Positions 1 to 7,709 of a DNA stretch of 64,000 nt are shown here, piece after piece. Within the stretch, counting starts at the first letter, position 1. Each line of letters starts with the position of its first letter. The stretch covers positions 124,001-188,000 of the forward strand of contig JAMPUU010000026.1 in assembly GCA_030144965.1 (NCBI GenBank). Direction: 5' to 3'. The translations under genes were made by a program, and so were the position numbers. The DNA is from Nitrospira sp. BO4 (lineage in GTDB: Bacteria; Nitrospirota; Nitrospiria; Nitrospirales; Nitrospiraceae). The notes under the pieces are model-generated. The model had not been told where the DNA came from. It saw only the letters and a program-made list of their open reading frames with translations, and searched no databases.

Positions 1-50
1 AATCGGTCGTTCGATCAGCCAGGTATGTACTCGTGTGACGGAGCGGTAGG

Positions 51-92
51 AAGGGCCGCTTCTCTCTCATGGTTTCGAGAAAAGCGGCCCTA
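51..92 (-). terminator. Hairpin downstream of the hemerythrin gene
   Basis: Inverted arms AGGGCCGCTT (52-61) and AAGCGGCCCT (82-91) are separated by a 20-base loop, just past the stop codon of the minus-strand hemerythrin gene. No clear T-run follows on the minus strand, so it may be a weak or Rho-assisted terminator or an mRNA-stabilising hairpin. Confidence 0.5.
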
Positions 93-98
93 GAGTAA

Positions 99-584
99 CT
101 AGGCTTTGGCAAAGGGCTTCTTGCCCCTAGTAAACTTGTTCACCACGGTGTCCTTGCGCTTCATCACCGCCATCTCTAGTGCTTCCCAGTCGAGCTCGGC
201 TTCCTGTGCCTTTGGGAACATTTCCCCTTCTTCTTCCTCGACATGATGCTTCACTAGCTCACCCAAGACCTTAAATTTGGCTTGAAAGGCTTCATCCTTC
301 GGTTTGAGCTTCTTCAGCTCCTTGATGAGAACGTGAACGAGATGGTGCTCTTCGATCGCCTCGTTCATTTGTTCGTCATCGTCGATGGCCTCACGAATTG
401 CCGGGTAGATGAGCTTCTCCTCCAAATCGGCATGGACCTCGAGTTCCATAATCGTGGTGGCGGCAATGTCTGCTTGCTCCTTCCCTTCCACCGATTCGAA
501 CTCCTCGAACAGCCCTTTCACCTTCTCATGGTCCTCTTTCAACATCTCAATCACGCCGGGTACGACTGCTGTTTTGCCTGCCAT
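99..584 (-). CDS. Hemerythrin HHE-domain protein
   Basis: Cytoplasmic four-helix di-iron protein of 161 residues. The HHE pattern is visible in order: EDHEKVKGLFEEFE near the N-terminus, then ELEVHADLEEKLIYP, EEHHLVHVLI and KHHVEEEEGEMFPKA, which supply the His and Glu/Asp ligands of a diiron site. The family binds O2, NO or iron and is often tied to oxidative or nitrosative stress; the exact ligand here is unknown. The start was chosen at the ATG preceded by AAGGAGG with ideal spacing; an upstream in-frame start would add 11 residues without a better ribosome site. A TTCCTAGT motif lies about 60 bases upstream. The gene appears monocistronic. Confidence 0.9.
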   Translation of the reverse strand: MAGKTAVVPGVIEMLKEDHEKVKGLFEEFESVEGKEQADIAATTIMELEVHADLEEKLIYPAIREAIDDDEQMNEAIEEHHLVHVLIKELKKLKPKDEAFQAKFKVLGELVKHHVEEEEGEMFPKAQEAELDWEALEMAVMKRKDTVVNKFTRGKKPFAKA

Positions 585-643
585 AGGGACCTCCTTTTGT
601 GAATAATCCTTGTTCAACGTAATCGACTTCGGACCGGCGTCCT

Positions 644-651
644 ACTAGGAA
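644..651 (-). promoter_or_regulatory. TTCCTAGT motif upstream of hemerythrin gene
   Basis: Exact octamer on the minus strand, 60 bases before the hemerythrin start codon. The same octamer occurs before several other small stress-type genes in the window. Its function is unknown. Confidence 0.35.
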
Positions 652-792
652 AGAGCATAGGAAGGCCGATGGAGCAATGCCTCGACACCCAAATGCACGG
701 CAGGCGCGATTCATATCTGACCTCGTCCCTCGAGTTCTCTCCAAACAGTTCATCCGTACGCGGCTTCATTTGTTACTCAAATTCTTAAGGGG

Positions 793-954
793 TCACGGCG
801 AGGCGTCCATTTCGGTCTTTGGGATGATAGGAAACCAAGGTATGCGGCTTGTATCGAGGAACGGCTTGTTTCCTGACTTTACAGCAGGGCCTCTGGAGGC
901 CCTCCACGTGTGTCTCTTATTGGCGTCGCGCTTGGATGGCTTCTTAGCAGGCAT
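793..954 (-). CDS. Small basic hypothetical protein
   Basis: A 53-residue frame starting MPAKKPSKRDANKRHTWRAS, rich in Lys/Arg at its N-terminus. The start ATG has a good Shine-Dalgarno sequence (GGGAGGA) 8 bases upstream, which is the main support. The N-terminus resembles short basic tails seen on histone-like or ribosome-associated proteins, but no family is recognised. It sits alone between the hemerythrin and DUF4142 genes. It could be a chance frame. Confidence 0.35.
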   Translation of the reverse strand: MPAKKPSKRDANKRHTWRASRGPAVKSGNKPFLDTSRIPWFPIIPKTEMDASP

Positions 955-1134
955 GACTGCGTCCTCCCAGGAAAGCGGACTTGTTCATTGCAGAACTTGA
1001 GGGTGACGCCGATCCGTGGATTTAGCCACCTCTTGGGCGTCGGCATCTTGGTAACCGTATGCTTCAAAACGGTTAATCCTCCGGCTGATCCACCTTCATA
1101 ACCCAGCAAGAGAGGCAGGCGCTTGAGGCCCCAG

Positions 1135-1674
1135 CTATTTTGCGAGGTGTTCTTCGGGAACGCCCAGGGAAGAAGCGATGGTTTTCGCCTGGGCGAGGTG
1201 ATCTTTCACCACGGGTACGGCGTCAGCCACCCATTGGCGAACCTCTTGATTCTTCTCCTGGCCTGCACGTTTTTCGAGCTCCTTCATTTCCTTAGCATGT
1301 TCCCGCAACATCAGGGTGATATAGGCGCGATCAAACCCCTTGCCTGACGCCGCATCGAGCTCAGCTTTCATCCCTGTCAGCGAGTCGCTCGACTGGTTTA
1401 CGAGCTGCAGTCCTCCGTTCGAGGCCAGACGCTCAACGTCTTTCCGAGCCTTCTGATGATCAGCCACCATCCGGGCGCCGAACTGTTTAACCTGCTCACT
1501 CTCGGCTTTCTGTGTAGCGATCTGACCCAGGTCGATGTGCTGCTGCTGACCAGCAGCGGCTTTTTGCAGGAAGGCTTCGGTGGTTTGTGGGGGAACGTCC
1601 GGGGCGGCCATGGCCCAGGATGTTGAAACGACTACAGCAATTCCACATACGATCGATACGATGGGATGAGACAT
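1135..1674 (-). CDS. DUF4142 periplasmic protein
   Basis: Exported protein of 179 residues. It has a signal peptide (hydrophobic stretch SIVCGIAVVVSTSWAMA, probable cleavage after AMA) followed by a helical ferritin-like DUF4142 domain with typical motifs: FLQKAAAGQQQHIDLGQIA, QFGARMVADHQKA, FDRAYITLMLREHAKEMKEL and VADAVPVVKDHLAQA. The biochemical role of the family is not established; it is often stress-induced. The start is the ATG directly after GGAGGGCGCC rather than an ATG four codons earlier. A TTCCTAGT motif lies 112 bases upstream. Confidence 0.88.
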   Translation of the reverse strand: MSHPIVSIVCGIAVVVSTSWAMAAPDVPPQTTEAFLQKAAAGQQQHIDLGQIATQKAESEQVKQFGARMVADHQKARKDVERLASNGGLQLVNQSSDSLTGMKAELDAASGKGFDRAYITLMLREHAKEMKELEKRAGQEKNQEVRQWVADAVPVVKDHLAQAKTIASSLGVPEEHLAK

Positions 1675-1785
1675 GGCGCCCTCCATATGCTGAGATGCCT
1701 AAGGATTGACATGGTGACCAGTATGCATGGCGACCATGCATGACATGGCCTTGGTTCATCATGACGGACTGCGATTGGGTTTCGT

Positions 1786-1793
1786 ACTAGGAA
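1786..1793 (-). promoter_or_regulatory. TTCCTAGT motif upstream of DUF4142 gene
   Basis: Exact octamer on the minus strand, 112 bases before the DUF4142 start. Same motif as at the hemerythrin gene. Confidence 0.35.
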
Positions 1794-1926
1794 GGCCCTT
1801 AGGGGAACGAGATGCCCAGCTGGACGTCACGACCTGCAAGGCGCGGAACCATAGCTACGGGTTCATGACCAGGGCCAGGAATGTTCTCACATATGTGAGA
1901 CGCGGCGAGAGAGGATGAAGTCTGCT

Positions 1927-2346
1927 TTACCTAAAGAGCGCGGAATGGATGGCCTGGTAGAAGTCCTCCGGCGAGGCTTCCTTCGTCAGGTAGGCCGACG
2001 CGCCTGCGGCCTTCATGTCACGAGCGACTGCGCCACTTGGGTAGACTGAGAGCCCGATAATGATCACCTGGGGCTGCGTCGTTTTGATCCACCGCGTGGC
2101 ATCGAGGCCATTCATCCTGGGCATGTCACGATCCATGAGGATGACATCTGGCTGTAGTTGTTGCGCCAGCACGCAGGCCAATTCCCCGTTCTCTGCTTCG
2201 CCGACAACCCTGAACTCACCGGAGGAATTGACCATGTCCCGCAATTCCTGGCGGATGAGACGATGGTTCTCGACCACGAGCACGCGAACGGGCTGGAATG
2301 ATCGTCTCCTGGTGTTGACGGAATCTGGTTTGCGTTGCACAGCCAT
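1927..2346 (-). CDS. Stand-alone response regulator receiver (NarL-like)
   Basis: A 139-residue lone receiver domain with no DNA-binding output. Visible landmarks: VRVLVVENHRLIRQELRDM with the acidic pocket reduced to Glu-Asn, phosphoacceptor Asp in VILMDRDMPRMNG, Ser in IIGLSV, and Lys in AYLTKEA. It is closely similar in pattern to the receiver at the C-terminus of the hybrid kinase at 7.7-9.4 kb, so it may act in the same phosphorelay or as a phosphate sink; this is inference. A CCCTAGGG palindrome lies about 85 bases upstream. No strong ribosome site is seen, so the start is uncertain. Confidence 0.85.
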   Translation of the reverse strand: MAVQRKPDSVNTRRRSFQPVRVLVVENHRLIRQELRDMVNSSGEFRVVGEAENGELACVLAQQLQPDVILMDRDMPRMNGLDATRWIKTTQPQVIIIGLSVYPSGAVARDMKAAGASAYLTKEASPEDFYQAIHSALFR

Positions 2347-2524
2347 AGATATCTGGACCGAAGGTTACACATCCGTAGATTCCATGAGATTAGCGGACTC
2401 CGAGTGGGAATTGTGCTCGGACATACCCTAGGGAGGGAATATGACCAATAAGCGGTCAGGGGAAAAGGGAAGGCAGCCGATTGCGCCGACGATCAAGCAG
2501 GCGGAAGAAAACGCTAAGATCACG

Positions 2525-2707
2525 TCAAGACGAAGAGGTTGGAGATTCGTCTCCTAAGACAGCTGGAAACTTCGCGGCAAGCATAGCGAGGTAATGTTGA
2601 ATGGTCTCTCGCTCTCTTTTACTAAGATCGTCAGGGTTCGTGCCGATGATGATCAAGCGTTCCGAAGCGACAGCAAATTGCCGGATCTCGTCACGTATCG
2701 ATTCCAT
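2525..2707 (-). CDS. Small protein of the DEIRxF family, copy 1
   Basis: A 60-residue protein starting MESIRDEIRQFAVASERL, with GGAGGA 9 bases before the ATG. It shares the pattern (x)RDEIR(Q/H)F-V-SE-L ... (E)xLxxIExExxxYxLxxxxxKxP with proteins at 6158-6391 and 20269-20442 and a broken copy at 16714-16877. It is helical and soluble by eye. Function unknown; no family name is recognised. Confidence 0.65.
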   Translation of the reverse strand: MESIRDEIRQFAVASERLIIIGTNPDDLSKRERETIQHYLAMLAAKFPAVLGDESPTSSS

Positions 2708-2984
2708 GAACGAACATCCTCCTGCACAATGAGGGGCGATTAGGAGGAGCGATTAGGCCATCCAGGCTGTTAGACATTAGGCCTCAGAAGGGCATATCAA
2801 CAATCAGGAATTTCCTGAGTTTCCTACATTATTATACTGGGACGATAAGGCATCATCAGTTCAAGCCGGCGGACCCTGCCCATGTTGTGGGTTACGGTTC
2901 CATACCCCTTAGGCAGCACCAGAAGAAAAGGAAACGGTGAGGTGAGAAATACACACGCAGGGGTGGTGCTGCGGGTAAAGGACG

Positions 2985-3245
2985 CTAGGCACGTAAATGA
3001 AAACTGTCGTCAGGCACGGGTCCGAAGTGCTTCCAGTTGGAATCAATCCACGCCTTCCCAGCCTCGATGGCTCTCACATGGGCTTCATCCTCGGATCGCG
3101 CAGTGATGGCGAGGGTCGGTAACGTCTTGGGATGGTCAGACCCATCCTCCGGCGCCGGCCATACCCGCGTTTCAACGGTCCAGCTGCCGGGCCCCTCGAC
3201 AGCCGCCGTCGTCGTGATGGTTCTTCCTTTGTAGCCGGTCTCCAT
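2985..3245 (-). CDS. Small YKGR-family protein, copy 1
   Basis: An 86-residue protein beginning METGYKGRTITTTA with an excellent ribosome site (GGAGGGAGCC before ATG). It has the pattern YKGRxIxT ... W ... A(R)SEDEAHVRAIEAGKAWIDSN shared with 16081-16296, a degenerate copy at 4011-4175 and, more distantly, 23022-23246. It is probably a small beta-rich fold ending in an amphipathic helix. Function unknown. It is expressed from the conserved 165-base leader region just upstream, which it shares with the unrelated receiver gene at 22045-22689. Confidence 0.65.
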   Translation of the reverse strand: METGYKGRTITTTAAVEGPGSWTVETRVWPAPEDGSDHPKTLPTLAITARSEDEAHVRAIEAGKAWIDSNWKHFGPVPDDSFHLRA

Positions 3246-3255
3246 GGCTCCCTCC

Positions 3256-3420
3256 GTGCCCTAGGACCAAGTCACTCCCATCATCGGTTGCGGTCCGTGC
3301 TCTGTTCAGTGAGGAAAAGAACCCGGTTGTCCTTGAAGACTCCTCCGCCAGGCCAACAAATTTTAAGCGTACGTAATATTTCTAGACAATTAGAGAAAAA
3401 CCTCAAGGAGAAGTCCGGAG
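3256..3420 (-). repeat. Conserved promoter/leader block, copy 1
   Basis: This 165-base segment, ending 10 bases before the start codon of the YKGR gene, is a close duplicate of 22694-22860. Long identical runs include the CCCTAGGA end, the ACTCCCATCATCGGTTGCG stretch and the promoter-like region at the far end. Reading frames are not conserved between the copies because of indels, so it looks non-coding. Confidence 0.75.
3360..3389 (-). promoter_or_regulatory. Probable sigma70-type promoter in the leader block
   Basis: On the minus strand TTGTCT (3389-3384) and TAAAAT (3365-3360) are 18 bases apart. Both hexamers and the spacing are kept in the second copy of the block. The predicted transcript would have a 5' leader of about 108 bases before the YKGR gene. 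Confidence 0.5.
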
Positions 3421-3444
3421 GTTGGGCTGGATCTATGAGGCAAT

Positions 3445-3762
3445 TTAGGACAGTTTCTCGGCGATGGTGATTCCTCCATCGGAACCTATTCGAATTCGCA
3501 TTGCTGGGTTTGCTAGGACAGCGGGGATAACGGTGTTCTCCATATAGAGCTGAAGTTTCCTTATGGTGCGCAGATCGTCCAAGAACTCCCGATTGAACTG
3601 CAATTGCCAACTGTCCTTGCCGTTGTTGAAGACGAAGAGCGTGAGGAAGTCTCCCCCAATCTTGACATCATGGAACAGATTCTCAAGGGAATCTTGTATG
3701 ATTCGTCTCTTTTCCAGGTCTAATGCTATGCGATCGTCGCTCATATTGATCTCGACGTGCAT
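3445..3762 (-). CDS. Hypothetical protein MHVEINMSDD
   Basis: A 105-residue protein starting MHVEINMSDDRIALDLEKRR, with a mixed alpha/beta composition and no membrane segment or signal peptide. The start was placed at the ATG 8 bases after the stop of the upstream gene, which fits a two-gene unit with 3771-3959; a longer in-frame start would overlap that gene. Regular sequence such as GGDFLTLFVFNNGKDSWQLQ suggests a real folded protein. No family is recognised. Confidence 0.55.
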   Translation of the reverse strand: MHVEINMSDDRIALDLEKRRIIQDSLENLFHDVKIGGDFLTLFVFNNGKDSWQLQFNREFLDDLRTIRKLQLYMENTVIPAVLANPAMRIRIGSDGGITIAEKLS

Positions 3763-3770
3763 GGCACGTC

Positions 3771-3959
3771 CTATTTGGCTTTCGTTAAGAGGATTTTCAG
3801 TTTCTCGTACCCCGGTGCTTCGGGATGGCAATAATACTCCGTGAGGGACCCATTGCCGTTTCTGATAGAGATGCGAAAGCTCTTACCATGAGCCTCGATC
3901 TTCACTGCCTCAACAATGTTGAGATAGAGGTCCTGATTCACCTGGACGATGTTATCCAC
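3771..3959 (-). CDS. Small EAVKIEAHGKSF-family protein, copy 1
   Basis: A 62-residue protein. The start is taken at GTG (reading VDNIVQVNQDLY) because GGAGGA lies 7 bases upstream and the second copy at 16332 starts with ATG at exactly this place. The core EAVKIEAHGKSFRISIRNGN, with a GSLTEYY segment right after it, suggests a small beta protein. It lies just downstream of a YKGR-family pseudogene; the same gene pair, in the same order, recurs at 16.1-16.5 kb, so the pair was duplicated together. Function unknown. Confidence 0.6.
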   Translation of the reverse strand: MDNIVQVNQDLYLNIVEAVKIEAHGKSFRISIRNGNGSLTEYYCHPEAPGYEKLKILLTKAK

Positions 3960-4010
3960 CTGCGGTCCTCCATTAAAAAGCACTCAGCCCATTATGTAAA
4001 ATCAAGGCTT

Positions 4011-4175
4011 TTAAAGGTAGTGATCACCAACCAATTGTTGTACAACCTCGAGTGCGGTCGTATGGGCTTCATTTTCGGATTGGCCGGATGCTCCGATCGT
4101 TTGCAGCACAGTAGGAAATGGTAATTGGTATGGAATGAAGTCGCTATGCGGCGTAGTGAGTTGGATCTTCCTTGC
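4011..4175 (-). pseudogene. Degenerate YKGR-family copy
   Basis: Reading the minus strand in one frame gives ARKIQLTTPHSDFIPYQLPF, then TVLQTIGASGQSENEAHTTA and LEVVQQLVGDHYL before a stop. This aligns with the GRKIST ... IQTIGVPSQSEKEAH of the intact copy at 16081-16296. The usual METxYKG start is lost: a stop lies three codons before the homologous segment and no start codon is available. It is therefore a remnant. Confidence 0.6.
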
Positions 4176-4229
4176 ACAGCTTCAGGACTATCAAACGCCC
4201 GTGTTCTTGTCCGTCGGATAACGCTCGCC

Positions 4230-4469
4230 CTAGTGGAATAAACTGTAGGCCCCGAATTTCTTACCCGGTTCCTCTCGGCTGGCTATTAGGGATAGGATGT
4301 CTTGTAACGCTTTGAGATACCCGGCACGCCAATAGGCACAGTCTGTTGGGTCTGCATGTTGATGCAGCGGCTCGATTCCCTCAGAAGATCCATGCTTCTG
4401 GGTCCAGCGTTCGAGCGCGGCTGCGGACTCTTCAATCAGGACACAGACCACACAATCATCCTTAGACAT
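4230..4469 (-). CDS. Hypothetical small protein
   Basis: A 79-residue soluble protein starting MSKDDCVVCVLIEESAAALE, followed by an aromatic and acidic middle (CAYWRAGYLKALQDILSLI). The N-terminal CVVC could bind a metal or form a disulfide. A GAGGGG stretch lies about 11 bases before the ATG; an in-frame GTG four codons earlier is the alternative. No family is recognised and it has no obvious partner. Confidence 0.5.
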   Translation of the reverse strand: MSKDDCVVCVLIEESAAALERWTQKHGSSEGIEPLHQHADPTDCAYWRAGYLKALQDILSLIASREEPGKKFGAYSLFH

Positions 4470-4751
4470 GCGCGACGACACCCCTCACAGGACCATTAGT
4501 ATCAGGCTCTGAATACCTCTCAGTGCCGCCAGGACATACGAGAAGCAGTGCGGTTCTACCACAGAGCGTTGGAGATTCGGAATCTTTCTGAAGCAGAAAA
4601 ACAGACGTACGGGATGAGGCCATTCGCTGCGGGCACTAGGCCATAAAGGGAATTAGAGATCAAGGTGGTGCAAGAGGAGGTTTTCGTGGAAATGTAACCG
4701 AGCTACCTAGAGAGCCTCATTTTGGGAGAGTCCTAAATGGCCTCTCATCAT

Positions 4752-5576
4752 TTAGAGCCGAAGAAACAACCGGTGCTTATATAAGAACCACGCCGCCAGA
4801 TACATCATCGAAACGTGCATCATTGCATAGAGCAGCGACGCCAACTTCGGCGTGGCAATCACCTCAAAAAACGATCTGTACAGCAATGTACTAACGCCGA
4901 TCAACGAGAGCAGCTTGGCAAACAACACGGACATCACATAGATCGAAATCGGGTTCGCCCCATAAATCGCCAGCAACCCGCGCCAGTCTTTCCACCTCGA
5001 CACATCGATGAACCAGTAACAGCACGCAAATGTGAGAGCCGCATATCCCGAAGTCAGGAACGCGTAGGGCGGCGTCCAAAGCTTCTTGTTGACCGGCATG
5101 AAGAAATTGAGAAACACCGCGAGCGACACTAATGCGAGACCCCACACAAACATCCAAATCGTCTTCTCACGCGCGTCCAATCCTTCACGCTGCAACAACG
5201 TCCCACACAGCGTGCCGAACAGGAGATTCGAAATCGCCGGCAGCGTGCTGATAAGCCCCTCCGGGTCCCACACCTTTGCATACAGATGTCCCGACATGAG
5301 TAGATTGTCGATGTACTGCGCAAAATTCCCAATCGGATTCAATATGCCCGGACCATGGCCGACAATCCAAAGAAAAAACGGAAACACAAGATCGGCGAAG
5401 GTCCAGTCGTGCCACTTCGCGTGTCGCAGTGGTGCGAACGTCTCTTGTCCAAAGCTGCTGTTGTTTACCAAAATCATCGCCGCAATCGCCGCCCCGCGAA
5501 ATGCATCCAGTGAGATCAGGCGCCTGCTGTCACCGAATAGAATAAATTGTTGACGAGCGAGGGTGTTTTTGAACAC
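4752..5576 (-). pseudogene. Heparan-glucosaminide acyltransferase-like protein with internal deletion
   Basis: A 274-residue multi-spanning membrane protein of the NagX/HGSNAT-like (DUF5009/DUF1624) type. The start RRLISLDAFRGAAIAAMILV and the end region YIDNLLMSGHLY, WDPEGLISTLPAISNLLFGT and YGANPISIYVMS are classic. Full-length members have about 370 residues; here LVFPFFLWIVG joins directly to HGPGILNPIGN, so roughly 100 residues (several membrane helices and the RIPGVLQRIA segment) are missing without breaking the frame. It is probably inactive, though a shortened protein could still be made. The start codon appears to be GTG without a good ribosome site. Confidence 0.75.
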
Positions 5577-6046
5577 GTTGTACCTAAGCCGTTTGAATCA
5601 AATCCTAAAAGCGCTTGAGGGGCATAGTGATAGATGCGGGCAACACAAAACCGAAAAAGTTGGAGGCGTGAGACTCCCGGCAGATCAGCATGCACCGCTG
5701 TCACTACTCGGACAGATGATAATCATGCCCACTAAAGGTTGCCCACTGGTGATCGCCCTCATTCTGGAATCAGTGGTTCATACGCCCTCGGGGGGCGAGC
5801 GTCATCAACGAATGGAACGCTTCACGGTGCTACGCCTCTGAAAATGTCCTATGAAGCAGTCAAGAAACGAGCGGAGCCGCATAGGGAGATCGTGGGTGAA
5901 CTGCCGGACATGTGGAAGGACTCGGTGACACTCACGAGCTAAATGCGAAGGCAACAAGCCAACCGATATTCCCATGGGTGTTCCTTTCGCCAGAACTTCA
6001 ACGGCGAGACGAGAGAAATCTCCGTCGGGGATGGTGCCTCATAAAC
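5577..6046. other. Intergenic, no gene recognised
   Basis: About 470 bases between the deleted acyltransferase and the conserved block before the 6158 gene. Short open frames exist, but none has a ribosome site together with a recognisable sequence. Confidence 0.4.
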
Positions 6047-6157
6047 TAGGGAAGTTGCTAGTTCAGAGCATACCCTTGAGAATGCATAACTAAGGCGCTC
6101 TTCTAGAAATGCTTCCATAAGGATCGCCGTCAGCGGTGTAGAAAGAGCGGCTCCCTC
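6047..6157 (+). repeat. Conserved upstream block of the DEIRxF gene, copy 1
   Basis: This non-coding stretch matches 20157-20268 (shared runs GTTGCTAGTTCAGA, ATGCATAACTAAG and AGAGCGGCT). The similarity continues through the gene and past its end to the ATGAGTAATGTTCAC / ATGAGCAATGTTCAC stretch. It probably holds the promoter of the small gene. Confidence 0.6.
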
Positions 6158-6391
6158 ATGATTATACGCGACGAGATACGGCAATTTATGGTCGTCTCGG
6201 AAAGCTTGCTCGACGGTACCCTCAAAGTGGAGGAGCTGACACACATCGAACTAGAACTTCTAGAGTATTGTCTACTCAAGGTTGGTCAGAAGGTTCCGAT
6301 CAATCGAACACTGACGCATTATTCGATCCAGGACAATGCCGATCTCACATCGCAATCATTACCTAGTCGTTCAACTGCCAGGCGAGAGTAA
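6158..6391 (+). CDS. Small protein of the DEIRxF family, copy 2
   Basis: A 77-residue protein starting MIIRDEIRQFMVVSESLLDG, with ELTHIELELLEYCLLKVGQK in the middle. It is a paralogue of 2525-2707 and the nearest relative of 20269-20442, with which it also shares upstream and downstream DNA. The C-terminal 20 residues are rich in Ser/Arg and are absent from the second copy, which stops earlier. Function unknown; the helical pattern suggests a small regulator or oligomer. The ribosome site is weak. Confidence 0.6.
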   Translation: MIIRDEIRQFMVVSESLLDGTLKVEELTHIELELLEYCLLKVGQKVPINRTLTHYSIQDNADLTSQSLPSRSTARRE

Positions 6392-6464
6392 CTTGCATGA
6401 GTAATGTTCACTCAAGCATAAACACGATTTTTCTGCCTTGTCTTTAACCGCCGAACAGGACGTT

Positions 6465-6818
6465 ATGATGCACAACGGAAACCATTACTATGAGCGTACT
6501 GGGCACGTGATGGGATGGTCTTATTTTATAGCTGGGGCATTGATTGGAACTGGTGTTACGCTGCTGTTTGCGCCTCAATCGGGCACCGAGCTGCGTGGCA
6601 TGCTGTGCAACTATGCCAATCGCGTGAAGGATGATTTACTGGATTGGGCTGAAGAGACATATGACGTGGGAGAAGAGATCCTTGGGGATGCCGGACAGTC
6701 GACCAGTGAATTTGCAAAACAAGGACAGGAGACGGTGAAGGATGCCGGACGTACGGCTAAAGTAGTGACCAAACGATCACAAGACATGGTCCGCGAGCCG
6801 AGGCGTTCAGCGCTGTAA
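6465..6818 (+). CDS. YtxH-domain membrane-anchored protein
   Basis: A 117-residue protein. One membrane helix near the N-terminus (YFIAGALIGTGVTLLFAP) is followed directly by the YtxH signature APQSGTELRG. A long amphipathic C-terminal helix follows, with repeated AGQSTSEFAKQG / AGRTAKVVTK segments resembling LEA-type repeats. YtxH proteins are general-stress envelope proteins of unclear mechanism. The start is one of two adjacent ATG codons, 5 bases after AGGA; an upstream in-frame TTG is less likely. It is probably transcribed with the lipoprotein gene 24 bases downstream. Confidence 0.8.
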   Translation: MMHNGNHYYERTGHVMGWSYFIAGALIGTGVTLLFAPQSGTELRGMLCNYANRVKDDLLDWAEETYDVGEEILGDAGQSTSEFAKQGQETVKDAGRTAKVVTKRSQDMVREPRRSAL

Positions 6819-6842
6819 ATCAGCACATAAAGAGAGAGGATT

Positions 6843-7241
6843 ATGACGATTCGACACATGGGCGCCTCTATCGTCATGATGAGCGTGATTCTTTTTAACA
6901 CGGGCTGTTCCCTAATGATCGACCCACCTATAGGGGATACCCCCGCCGAGAGCACCTTGAAAAGTGAATCAAAAAGTCTGGCTGGTGTGTACGCAGACCT
7001 TGGGTCGGACGGCTCCATCCAGCCTCATTCTGAATCAGTGGGCCAGGGAGGGCGGATCAATGGTCTCATTATTCTCGGTGGACCGGCAGACATGCCCGAT
7101 ATGAAAACGGGTAAGACGACGATCAAGGGGTCGACGGACACCACACCCGCAGTGAAGATGGGAGAAACAACGTTTAGTTCCGGATCAGGCTCGAATAGCA
7201 CGGGGTCATCGGGTAGCGCCCCTAAAGCTGGCGGCAAATAG
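6843..7241 (+). CDS. Small lipoprotein with Ser/Gly-rich tail
   Basis: A 132-residue exported lipoprotein: hydrophobic signal (GASIVMMSVILFNTGC) with the lipobox NTGC, then a low-complexity Gly/Ser/Thr/Lys body (SSGSGSNSTGSSGSAP). GAGAGG before the ATG supports the start. It lies 24 bases after the YtxH gene and is probably co-transcribed, so it may be an outer-membrane or periplasmic partner in envelope stress. No family is recognised. Confidence 0.65.
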   Translation: MTIRHMGASIVMMSVILFNTGCSLMIDPPIGDTPAESTLKSESKSLAGVYADLGSDGSIQPHSESVGQGGRINGLIILGGPADMPDMKTGKTTIKGSTDTTPAVKMGETTFSSGSGSNSTGSSGSAPKAGGK

Positions 7242-7709
7242 GTGTGTGGTCAGGTCTGGAGATGATGGCTGCCTTTGTCGGTGCTCAAAAGCTCTAGCAA
7301 TAATTGGCTGTCGGAAGCAATTGGTCCCTCGCGGTCGTCGAGCGTTGAGTCTCACTGACCGGTTTCCCTTCCTTCCATAATTGAAAGCATAGTTTTTGGG
7401 AACTGTTGCTCTGCGGCATAGGACCTCCGCGGGGAGTTTTCTTCGATCTCCAACCTACTCAACAAAGCTACCCTTTGAATAAAGTGAGCAACTTATGTCA
7501 GGGTTCACTCGCCTCCTAATTTCTTCATACACCACAGCTTCGCATGATGGGCGCACCCTGCCCCCGTCATGCTCATGGGACTCTTTTGAGGAATGCGACA
7601 CTAGGAAAATGGAGGAAGAGGTATTCCTAGCTGAAGTAACAGCGAAATAAGGCTATTTCTATCCATGAAGAGCATAATTGCCCTATGTTTGCGAAGTCGT
7701 AATCAGACG
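7242..7709. other. Intergenic between convergent units
   Basis: No gene supported. It contains an exact TTCCTAGT on the minus strand (7607-7600) and ATTCCTAG on the plus strand (7621-7628), with no gene start near either. Confidence 0.4.
7600..7607 (-). promoter_or_regulatory. Orphan TTCCTAGT motif
   Basis: Exact octamer without an annotated gene behind it on the minus strand. It could drive a small RNA or be chance. Confidence 0.2.

Noticed and set aside
5739-5942. 67-residue plus-strand frame
   Set aside because: The end looks protein-like (SYEAVKKRAEPHREIV), but there is no convincing start or relative.
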